Assembly (NCBI GenBank): GCA_039583875.1
Contig: CM077149.1
Location: 152,336,416-152,400,415 of the forward strand
DNA length: 64,000 bases
Origin: Platanthera guangdongensis
Lineage: Eukaryota; Streptophyta; Magnoliopsida; Asparagales; Orchidaceae
Direction of reading: 5' to 3'
This document shows positions 34,448 to 46,400 of this stretch, piece by piece (position 1 is the stretch's first letter; the number at the start of each line of letters is the position of its first letter). The notes under the pieces are model-generated. The model ran no database searches and had not been told where the DNA came from. It worked only from the letters and a program-made list of their open reading frames with translations. A program made the position numbers and the translations under genes.

Positions 34448-37400
34448 GTTTGTTCTGTACTAAGTCTTTGTTTAAACTTATATTTTCCTTTAATCTTTAA
34501 TTTTTTTGCTTCCTTTGACGCTGGACTGGTCGAAGTATATGTTGATTTTGTGAATTTCTAAATGATTTCTACAGTTTACCCTACAGTAGGCTATACTTGC
34601 AATTAGAGATTTTCAAATAATATGCTAACAACCACAACCAATTTAAGAGAGAAAATACAAGTGTGTAAATATAAGAGCTAGAAACAACAAATGCAAGAAT
34701 GAACAAATCCCTACAAATTACAAGATACTATGACACAAAAGATTACTAAGCAAAATACACAAAACACAAAGACTTGATACACGATTCAAGAATTAAAGAT
34801 ACAACCATACTGATAAGGATCCTTGTTTGAGATCTCGTATGCGGTCAAACCTTGATATATGTATAAGTCCTAGAGGAGGTTGAAATTTTCTTTCTTAGAC
34901 CCACATGAACCCTTCTCGACGATGGAAGGAGGCCGTCAGAGAGGGGAGAGTCGGCGGTGAGCGGAAGTGGCGCTGACCACTGGGAGAGTCACTCGGGCGT
35001 GCGGCTGGGTTTAGGGTAGCATGAATCAAGATAGAGGGAAGAGACTAAGACTCTAAGAGAGAGAAGAGAGAGATATAAGAAAAATTAGAATAATCTTTTT
35101 CATGATCAAAACATCTCACATCCTCCACCATATATATCCGGCGGATATAAAATAAACCCGATTTGTCCAAAATGCCCCTTCACTATGCCTAACACAAAAA
35201 TGAGGTCCAACATAAAGTCCGCTCAGGAAATAATTTTGCAGGATTCATTTCTTGCGGGGTCGTGTGCAACATGAAAAGAATGGATATAATTTTGCAGGAT
35301 TTATTCCTTGCAGGGTCGTGCGTGACATTGGCACGTTACACCCTAACATGGATCCTCAACATCTCCCTCTCATAGCTTTTGGTGGGAGTTGGAGCCGGTA
35401 TGCCACGCGCCCATGCGGTGCAAAATCTCATAAAACCTTAGAATTTGGTTCCCAACTTGTGGTATAGACTCCTGGAGACGGAAGTTTGCCGATAAGGTCC
35501 GCGTTTCAGCCTTACTCAATCCCCGGGTGCGAAGAAGAGCTTGCAGTGGGCCCGGTTGTAGATTGTCTCCAAGCGGGCTTGGGCCTAAAGAAGACGCCTG
35601 CGAACGAGGCTGAGAACCTGATCACGGGTCTTGAACTCCTTGTTCAAAGTTGTCGAGATCACCCATTCATCATCGTAGGTTAGTAAGCGAGGGGTGGGTG
35701 GGGGGTGGGGGGGTTATTGAACGTAAATGAGGCTGAAAGAAGTGGTCAGAAGGGCGATCTGTTCTACGTTATGAAAGGCGCTCCTGAGGCACCGCGCGCA
35801 TGGAGCGCAAACAACCCCACCTTCGCAAGGTCAAGGCGGGCGAGGTGACTCAGGCATGCCTAGGCGCGAGCCTTGCGTGTTCCCTAGGCGCTGCTTAGGC
35901 ACACCTCAACCAAAATGGCAGTTTAAGACTTAAAAACCAGTTCAGTTTAAGTCTTTTTTAGGGTAAGTGACGGGGGGGGGGAGGTCCTGATCGTAAATGA
36001 GGCTGAAAGGAGTGGTCCGGAGGGCGATCTGTTCTACATTATGAAAGGCGCTCTCGAGGCACCAGGCGCATGGAGCGCAAACAACCCCATCTTCGTGAAG
36101 TCAAGGCGGGCGAGGTGACTCAGGCGTGCCTAGGCACGAGCCTTGCATGTCCCTAGGCGCTGCTTAGGCACACCTCAACCAAAATGCCAGTTTAAGACTT
36201 AAAAACCAGTTCAGTTTAAGTTTTTTTAGGGTTTTGATTTTCTTTTACTCTATTAATTGAGCCAGCCGACTCATTTTTTACTCTTGCCGCTCGAAAGTTC
36301 TCTCCGCCGCTCCTCTTACTTTCTATACTCGCTGAAGAAAAGCTTTCACCGGAGAAAAGCTCTCGCCGCAGGAAACCTCAAAGAGTTTGGAGAAGTCGGG
36401 CACCCATAAAGACTGGTGCAACCTTATTCCTTAATTAGACGCTCAAAAATTTTAATCGACTGGTTCAAGGTGAACTGTCCATACTTGATCTAGCCAAGGT
36501 TGTCAGGATCGAGATCCTAGATGAGATTGTTTTGAGATTGTATTGGACCAGATGGTAGGATTGGATTGAAGATCGCTTTACAAAATCTGGATCGTAGGAT
36601 CGTAAGATTCTATGATCTGGATCGCGATCCTGACAACCATGGATCTAGCAGTTATAGTTTTCCTTATATGCAACCCTATTCCACAATCAAGAAATAAGGG
36701 TATGGATCCTAAGCATAATGGAATTGTGAATGAGGTACGCAACATGCTTTTATATTATTCCTTCGCTAGTTTGTTATTTCATTTAAATATTTAATGATAT
36801 GCTCTGATTAGTTGGTGACTTATGTTGTATTTGATTTAAAGAAAATAAAGCCGCGTTTTAATGTTTAGTGCAAGTCACAGTTTGATATTTTTTTTTCTAA
36901 ATGACCAAATATCTCCCTCTTTTAAGTTTTAACTAGAAAGTAACTATATGTTTGTTTGATGGTTTTTGTTAATCTTAGGGATGTCTTTTTTACTTTTTTG
37001 CAACTCACATGCCTCAGTCACACACTTGTGCCTAGGCTTCAGAACCCTTTTGCGCCTTGGTGCGCCTTATGACTTTATTAACATAGGGTCTGATACAATG
37101 TATTGTAACAATACTCGACCCAATGTTGCCAACATGCTCAATCCTTATAGTGATCTCCATTGATGCAATAGGGGTCCATCTCAGTTATCCGATTGACTAT
37201 CTCAGCATGTACATCTGACTGCAGGTGAAAATCCAAGGAAAGGGCGAACTTGTTGCTGCACATCACGAACATTCCTACCATAACTGTGAGGTGAAGACCT
37301 CGTCCTGGTCGGACACAATACTCTCGGGAACTCTATGTGGGCGTAGCATTTGATCGAAGAAGATACAGGTGACCTTGTCCACTGTAAGGGGGTTGCTCAT

Positions 37401-40400
37401 TGCGATGGAGTGGGCCCCTTTGGAGAACCTATCTATCATCACCAAGGTTGTCAGGATCGCGATCCGGATCATAGGATCTTATGATCCTACGATCCAGATG
37501 TTGTAAATCAATCCTGATTTTGTAAAGCGATCCTCGATCCAAACCTCCTATCCAATCCGATCGTACCTCTAAATGATCTCATCTAGGATCTCGATCCTGA
37601 CAACCTTGATCACCACAAGTAGGATAGATCATCCTTTGTGGTGGGTAAACCTTTTATGAAATTCATAGAAATATCTGTCCATATCTGTGTTGACACTGGA
37701 AGAGGCTGAAGAAGACCCACCGGAAGGAGGTGGTCCACCTTAATTCACTAACATACTGAACATGAAAAAATGAAAGTGTACACGCTACGTTTCAGTCCAT
37801 GCCAAAAGAACTCCCCCCGAATGCACTGAAGGGTCTTGTGGACTCCTTCATGAGCCTTACCTTGAGTACCAACATGAATGGTAGGAATGCACTGGTTGGT
37901 AAAGCCTATCCTTGTACACAATGAGGTCATCTCTGATAGGCCAAGAAGAGGGGAGCCTCTCCTGTATGCGGTGGACGAGCTCAAGGAGGGCTGGGGAATC
38001 TTCATGAAGTATTCTTACAAGAAATTTATGCATCCTTTTCCTACGATTACTGCTTAATGCTCCTACATTCTTTCTAAGGAATCTTGAGATTTTAGTTGTT
38101 TTCATGGCACATTTAAGAGTTAAAATTGTTTTGTAAGTTGCTGCTTGAAGGAGTACACAGTTTTTTTGAAACTTTCTATTTAATATTTCAGTAGATATGC
38201 ATGAAATGCAATCTAAAGAATCCGTGTAGTTCATTTATCGACATATGAATTGGTTCCAATGCATTGGCAGGGCAATTTAGAAATTGTTATTTAGAGATGT
38301 AGAAACATAGATGGAAGGCAACCTAAGAATCTTTCACGTTTGCCTTTAAGAATAGGTCCCATTAAACACAGAATGGTGTCCAAATGTATTGGTATTTTCA
38401 TGCTTATGGTGTTTTGGGTGGAGGAAATTTGGGAAGTGGAATGAAAGCTAAGAGAATGTTTGTTCTAGTATTGTATTTCAACATAATTAAGTTAAAAAAA
38501 CCTTACAGTTTAGTAGTCAGTCATTGGTACTATCTGTTAGCCTTATAGCTCAGTAGTCCGGGTCAGATTCCGTGCTTTGTTCATCTTTGAACTCTCTTGT
38601 TTATTTTACTAATTATTGACGGTGTGATTGTGATTTTATCATTTTTTTTTTGCAATGGAAATTTTTTTTGCAAAGTCAACTTATTGATTTAATAATTCAA
38701 TTAACTTACAATTTGAATCATATTAGATAAAGGTTTTTTTTTGCAAAGACACGACACATGGTTTTTAAATATAATTGTTGAAGCTGGGAAAATCCTTACT
38801 CCAAAAATCGAATCAATGCAGCCTAAGGTTATTGATTCGACAATCGAACACCTCAATTCGGACGGCTAGAGCAGGAGAGAGAAATATCTACAAGCACACC
38901 CCAAGTGCCTCAGCAGGGAGATCCCACCACGTATCCTGAAGTTTGAGAGAAACTTTCCCTCCATAATCAAAAGGCCGGGCAAGATACTAGGAGGGTACAG
39001 ACTTGGCAAGTATCAAACTTGGGGAGTCTTAGCCTCTTCCAACGCGCACTTCTTGGTACCCCTGAGGTTTATTTATAGACAATTTCTAGGGGGGGGGGGG
39101 GGTATGCGAGAATACCTCTAAGAGCTTTGAATACTCGCCCATACTAGCGAGTTACGAGAGCTACTCGCCGGTGCTTGCCCCTACCAAGGTCTGCGAATAA
39201 GTGTCTCCTTAGACATTTCTGATCTCGACGAATTACGGGTTATACAACAATGGTAAAAAATGAAGTGCTCATATTGGTTGTGTTTCGTGTCATAACTACC
39301 TAGCCCTTTTAGTTGAATGATAATATGACTAGAAGAGTAGAAAGAAATAAAATTAATTAGCGTTGACCTAGTAGAAATTTTAAAAATGACAATTCAAGTA
39401 TTCATAGACGTCAAGTAAATGATCTTAGATGATGATACGCCTAAAGGGTAAAATTTTATGCATTTACTTTCCATAGAAGAGTATCTTAAATTTGTTATGA
39501 TTGTCTTCTTTGATTAGCAAAACATGTTACATAGTTTTCTTTGGTTGTACTTGGTAAGCCAAAATATTTATACAAATATGGATAAGTAAAGAGGGAGACT
39601 AGGTTTACAATAATTTTGACGCAGGGTAGGCCGTGGGATCTGGGTTTGCCGACGCTAATATAACACAAAGTGGTGATTGTGATGCAAGATGGACTTAAAT
39701 AAATGCAACCTAAATGATGCAAGGACAATTTTTAATTTACTCCAAAAAAAAAACTTATCAATAATGATTTAATACGTATAGTAAATTACCACAACGTGAA
39801 ATGTAATTTCAAGTACTTAAGCAAAATCACACTCACTTTTACGTGAAGTGCTTTCCACTTCTACTTCACAAATGACAAGTTCATTAGAATAAAAGAAAAT
39901 GAACAATGACATAATAACTCTACTCCACAAGCACATGCAAAGTAATCGTCAAGTAATTAACAAAGGAAGTGGTAACATGCTACAAAAACAAGGGAGATCC
40001 AGTAATGTTCAGTTGGAGCCGGATTATGGTTGCACATAATCGAATCCGGTTGCTGGAAACGGTGAAATGCCGACGCCGTTGGAAGGTTACAACAAGATGT
40101 TGCTCACTGGACGTGAGAAGGGTTTATAAGGGGTTGTTGGAAGGTGTTTGTGGAAGTAAAATGGAGATTGCGGCTTTGCTGGTGGTTCCACGACATAGAA
40201 AGTGGTGGGAGAAATAAATACATTGAATAGGGGAAGGTTTGCCGTGATTGCGGCTATTGCTGGTGGCTCCACGACTGAGAACAAGACTAGAGGAGGAAGC
40301 GTCGATCTGTTGTAGAGGAGAAGTCGACGGGATCGATAGAATGGATGCTGGACGACCGTCAATTCTGGCAGACAATGAGGAATGGAGTTGTTATTCTACT

Positions 40401-43400
40401 TGTCGATGGAGGAGGAGATGGATGCATGCAGTTAGGATGAGAGGAAGATGCGACTGGAGGTGCACGACGTTTCCGTCGAGGTGGAAGGTGGTATACAGTA
40501 GCGCTGGGCGATTTTCTCGTCGACAGGATCGAAGGGTTGATGCTGGATGGCTGTCTATTGGGGCAGGCGATGAGGAATGAAAGTGTCTTTTTTCTTGTCG
40601 ATGGAGGAGGAGATGGATGCGACTGGAGGCGTATGTAGTTTCTGTCAATGAAGAAGGAGGTGCACAACAATGCTGGGTGGCTTTCTCCTTCCGATAACTG
40701 GGAATCATGGGTTAGAGGGGAGAAACATTGTGGGCTCATGAGAAATAGGTAAATAACTGTAATGAAATAAGAAAATGAACAGAAAACTGGGACGTCGCAC
40801 ACTGGGACTCGCGACGTTGCATCACGAATGATTGTCGGTTCTGGATTCGCTCACAAAATGAACAAGAACAAAAAATGAAACATCCACCCCCTATCTATAA
40901 TAGGAGAGGGCAGTTGGGCATCAGGCGTGAACAACTATGATTGACCGTTACACCCGCTGTACTAAATCACGAAATGCGCGCGCAAAAAAATAAAATAAAA
41001 TACACAAATAATAAAACGACGATCCAGGCGTGCTCGCTATCTCAAATCGTCGATCAGATCTGTGCTTCCGCTTCCTGCGTGAATATACGAATGTGGGCCC
41101 CGCCGATTGATGACCCGTAGTCTGGTGCCGATCTCCATCAAATTCTTTCTTGGGAAAACGTGAACATCGCGTCACAGCCCTTTCCAAAAAACATTCGCCC
41201 GGACCTGTTGTAATGTTCGCAAGATGCCGGCGTGTCCGCCGGTGGGTGAGGCGTGAAACTCTTGCATCATGACCGTCCGCCAGGCCGACGTGGCAGGGAG
41301 GACTAGCCGGCCCTGATGGTAAAGTCTGTCTCCCTGCAAGTGGTAGCCGGCCTCAGTAGGCTCCCCCTGTCGCAGTGCTGCAATGATGGCTCGTAGATCC
41401 GGATCCTGCTGAACTTCTGCCTGTATCTCTTCCAGTGACTCAATCACTGGTCCTGAAATATGGGACAAGGAACTCTCTGGTAGACGGGAGAGTGCATCAG
41501 CCACCACATTTTCCTTCCCCTGCTTATACACAATCTCATAATCGTATCCCAGCAACTTTGTCAGCCACTTCTGCTGCAACGGGGAGGCTAATCTCTGCTC
41601 CAGAAAATGTTTCCGGCTCTGGTGATCTGTACGGATCTGGAAGTGTCGTCCCAAGAGATAAGGCCGCCACAAGGCGACCGCATGCAGGATGGCTAACATC
41701 TCCTTCTCGTACGTCGAAAGGCCCAGTGTCCGGGGTGCCAACGCCTTGCTGAAATAGGCCAAGGGTCGGCCATCCTGTATCAACACAGCTCCAATACCGA
41801 CCCCCGACGCATCGGCCTCCACTACGAACGTCTTGGAGAAATCTGGAAGCGCCAGAACCGGGGTAGTAGTCATAGCCGCCTTCAGAGACTGGAAGGCGAC
41901 CTCTGCCTCTGAACTCCAGTAAAAAGCGTCTTTCTGCAACAGCTGAGTGAGGGGGCGGGCTATCTTGCCATAATCCTTCACGAACCGCCGATAGTACCCT
42001 GTCAGCCCGAGGAAACCCCTCAAAGCCCGGACCGTCGTGGGGGGTGGTCAATCTACCATGCTCGCGATCTTCTTTGGGTCAGCTTGTACCCCGTGTGCGG
42101 ACACCAGGTGTCCCAAGTACTCAACCTCCGGCTGTCCAAATGAGCACTTGGACCGCTTGGCGTACAGCTTGTGATCTCGCAACATGGTGAGGACGGTGCG
42201 GACGTGCTCCAAGTGATCCTCCCAACTCCTGCTGTAGATAAGTATATCGTCAAAGAAAACTAGCACATACCTTCGAAGAAGAGGGCGGAATATTTCATTC
42301 ATGACTGCCTGGAAGGTCGAGGGTGCGTTGGCCAACCCAAATGACATCACCAAGAACTCATAGTGACCATCGTGGGTACGGAAGGCCGTCTTGTGGACGT
42401 CTTCCTCCTTCATGCGAATCTGATGGTAACCGGACCGGAGATCCAATTTGGTGAATAAGTGTGCTCCGTGTAGCTCATCCAGCAACTCCTCGATCATAGG
42501 AATGAGAAATTTGTCCTTGATGGTGGAACTGTTAAGCCCCCGATAATCCACGCAAAATCTCCATGAACCGTCTTTCTTCTTCACCAGTATGATCGGGGAA
42601 GAGAAAGCACTAGTACTGGGACGTATAATACCGGAAGTCAGCATCTCACGTACGCTGCGCTCTATCTCGATCTTCTGAATATGGGGGTAGCGGTAAGGCC
42701 GGATGTTGGTGGGGTCCGTCCCAACCTTCAACTGGATCTGATGGTCCCGGAAGCGGGACGGTGGAAGGGAGCGTGGCTCCTGGAAAACATCATCGTACTG
42801 TCCCAAAAGTGCTTGTATCTGCTCTGGCTCCGCGCTAGCCTCCGATCCCACGGGTGTCACCCCCAAAATCATGGCTATTGTCCCGCCTTGCTCCTCCAGT
42901 CTCTGCAAACCCCTGAGTGAGATCTCCTTGAGTGGAGATGTCCTGATGCCTAGCAAACAGTGGTCCTTGCCCTGCTGAGTAAACTCCAACGTCATCCTGT
43001 CCCAATCTGTGGTCACCCGCCGTAACTGCCGGAGCCACTGCACCCCCAAGACCATATCCGAGCCTCGAATGGGGAGAAGGTAGACGTCGGTGTGGCAGAT
43101 GTACCCCGGCATCCGCAGCTCGGCCCCCTTCAGGACCCCTTCACATCGCAACTTGCTCCCATCCGCAACTATGACCTGGAATGCGGCCTCCCGATCAATT
43201 GGAATCCCTGTCTTGAGAGCCACCTCGGGGTCAATGAAATTGTGGGTGCTCCCACTATCGACTAGTATAGTCACCCGCTCCTGGCCAATTGCCCCTGCGA
43301 TCCGTAAAGTGAGGGGGAGCTGTGCACCCTGCCATCGCCTGAAGAGATATTCCAAACTCCGTAAGATCCAGATCATCCTCAACTGAGTCACCAGTAGTGT

Positions 43401-46400
43401 CTTCTTCGCCGTCCTCGTTCCGCAGCATGAAGACTTGGACCTTCTGACACCGATGCCCCGGAACGAATTTCTCATCAGACTTGAAGCACAACCCCTTGTC
43501 CTTTCTGGCCTGCAGCTCCTGCCACGTCAACTTCGTCACAGTGGGACGGCCCCCGGCCGGTGGTTCCTTCCTGGTTACGTCTGTCACTGTGGGTGCCCGT
43601 CCTGTTGTCCGAGTCTTCTGCCGGTTGTACCGCTCCTCCTGTATCCTGGCTAGGCCGATGACATGACTCAGACTGCGTGGCATGTACGCGTGGACCTCGT
43701 CTCTCAAATGGTCCTTCAGTCCGGATACAAAACAACTCAGCATTGTCCTCTCTTCCCAATTGACCCGATTGGCCAACCGTTCGAATTCTGTCCGGTACTC
43801 TGTGACTGATCCTTTCTGCCGCAGCTTCTGTAACATAGCCTCCACATCTTCATACTCTAAAGGCCCGAAACGAGCCGAGAAGGACTCCACAAACTCCTCC
43901 CACGGTGCGTAATTGCGTCCCCTCAGAAACCACTTGGTCCACTGGAAGGCTTCCTCCTCCAGATGGAAAGACGCCAACTGAACCCACTGCCCCTCCGGAA
44001 TCTCTTGGTACTTGAAGAAAAGCTCAGCCTTCTGGATTCACTCTAAGGCGTCGCCGCCCTTGAACTTAGGGAAGATCATACGTGTCAATTTGGGCTGCAT
44101 GTATGGCCGGGGTTCTGCAGGTGCTGGTTGGTCAGGTTGCGCTGGGGCCGCTGCGGGCCCGGGCCGCCCCCGGTCCATGCCGTAGCCTCCTTGTTGCCCT
44201 CCACCCCATGGGTTGCCATTTCCGTAGTCTGCCGGTCCTCCGTAGAGCGGAGGTATCGGTAGGATGCCCGCCACTCCTCCGATTGGGACCGCATTCGCTC
44301 CAGTTGGTCGAAAAGGGGCCACTCCTTGCCCCGGACACCGCCAAGAGGGGCCAGCCTGAGTTCCGGGTCCGTTCCAGGCGGGCTGGGCGCCGAACGGCCC
44401 GCATGGAGCCGCCAGGCCTTCCGGCGGCCTCCAGCCGCCTGGGCGGCGGTAGCCGGCCTCCGTCGGCCCTCCGACGCTCCCTCCAGGGCCCCCGTATCCC
44501 TCCTGGGTCGATCCCGCCGCACGGTTGGCGTACGCGCCGATCCGCGTAGGATCGGCTTCCGCCGATCCCGCAACGGAGAAGCCGCCTCCTGTAGGCCCCG
44601 ATCCGGCCCATTGCTGCACTCCGCTTCCGATTCCAGTGCCATTCTGCGCAAGAGGATGGTAGGATGCCTCCGTTTCTGATCCTTCCACCGCGGGATTTTT
44701 TCCTTTCAGATTTTGTGCAAGTAGGGTTTTGATCTCCTCCATGCGCGCATCCAAGCGATCCTCTAGGGTTTTTTGGGAGGATTTCACTTGTTCTTCGAGC
44801 GCCGTCATCGTGTCCGACAACCCTACATAGTTCTCCTCGAGGGATGCAAGCCGCGCGGTTTCGGCTTCTGAGCGAGTCACCATCGTCGCAGGATGTTGCT
44901 CTGATACCAAATGATAAGACTTTGCAAGTAGAAGAGAGATCTAGGGGGAGATTTAGAGAGGAAAAGGAGAGGAATTAGGGTTAGGGAGAGAGGGAGAGGA
45001 AATACCTTGAAAATAATAGTCCATCTCATCGAAAGGGAGCCCCGGGTTTATTAATACCTGGGGCTCAAGGGGGCCGGCCGGCCCCCCCACTTGGGGACTG
45101 AACCGGGTCGGTTCAGTCCCCCCTTGGCGCCTTCATAGGTTGGGGGCTGAACCGGATGGTTCAGCCCCGTTGTTTGGCCTCCGTTCTTTTGGTCGCCGAG
45201 TGTACGTTTGCACTTGAAATTGTAGCGGATGCGGCGGCATAACAATCATCATGCCTCATGGTAGCTCCCATTAGGCTGGATAATCCCATGTTATAAGTTT
45301 TTAACATCATTTTCACATTTACATGTGAAGGTGGAATACAAATTATGCTTCAGTCTTGTTATCCATGTAGATTTTTTGAATTGAACCTAAGACTTACCAG
45401 ATCTCCCATGCGTTTAAGCATTTTAAGTCGCTTGATTATCAAATTTCTCACGTTTTTTTTGCATATTCAACTCTATACTTCATCATGACAATGTTTTTAA
45501 ATTTCTAATCCTATCAATGTTTTAAATTTCAAACTCCATCCTTCAACAAGACGTTTTAAATTTCCAATTACTAATGTTTTTTCAGTTGTCATCATTGTGT
45601 TTAGGTCCCGCTTTCGGTTGCGTATATCGCCGACCATTATCTAGTTCTAGTTTCTATTTTTATTATGCACATTTGATCCTCCGTGTCTAAGTCCAAGGAG
45701 GGGGCACTTTTGTGTGACTATTAATACCCCGTAGGCAGCCAAGACTAGTAGGCAATGAATTATCTAATTTTCTCTCTAATTCTCTCTCTCTAAGTCTCTT
45801 AGTTACCTCTCCCGCTAACCCTAGCGATCCGTACGACGCCGCAGCCCCGTTCTGCTCGCATACGCCGCCGATCCCCCTTCCAGCTCGCTGCAATCGCCGG
45901 TCTCCTTCCCGACCTTCGCCATAGGCCCCTTCAGACTATGCCAGACCGACCCCCTCTCTCGGCCTCGGACCCGCTCGCAATCGGCGTCCTGTATCACATT
46001 GTAGGAACAAATCATCACTCATCAGTGCCATCATCTCCAGAACCAATGAAAAAACCAATAAATCCATCTTACAATTTGGAAAGAAATCCATAAATCTTCA
46101 TGTGATAAACACTCGCCCTTTTTGGTCCACGCTTCTTCAAATGGCTTATCTAAAGGAATTCAGGGTCCTATATTGACCATAGATGCTATAGTGGTCCTAA
46201 CATCTCCCCTCCACATCCAATGAAGAAATTGATAGATCCACCATGTAGTTTTCAAAGACATCCAAAAATCTTTGATCGCAAAAGACACTCTTTCAGTCTA
46301 CACCTCTTCATATAACTTAACTGAAGGAATTACAGGTTCTCTATTGATCAGATACATTATAGTACTCATAACCTACCCCAAAACTCTTTGAGCAATCCAA

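Larger units (their letters stand above)
41141..45244 (-). mobile_element. Ty3/gypsy element, 5' LTR to integrase start
   Basis: In minus orientation: LTR 45244-44913 (starts TGTTATGCCGCC, ends GTCTTATCA; 332 bp), primer site TTGGTATCAGAGCA at 44911-44898, gag from 44910, then protease, RT, RNase H and the beginning of integrase. The integrase core and 3' LTR are missing where another LTR starts at 41140. The coding part is only lightly damaged, so this is probably the youngest long element in the window. Confidence 0.9.

Noticed and set aside
36612..36794. 60-codon ORF starting MIWIAILTTMDLAV
   Set aside because: Starts inside a MITE; no domain and no splice partner.
38530..38580. tRNA-like patch (TAGCTCAGTAG, then GGTCAGATTCC)
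   Set aside because: The two boxes are far too close together and no cloverleaf can be drawn.
44082..44679. Long ORFs opposite and alongside gypsy gag
   Set aside because: Shadows of the Gly/Pro-rich, GC-rich gag segment.
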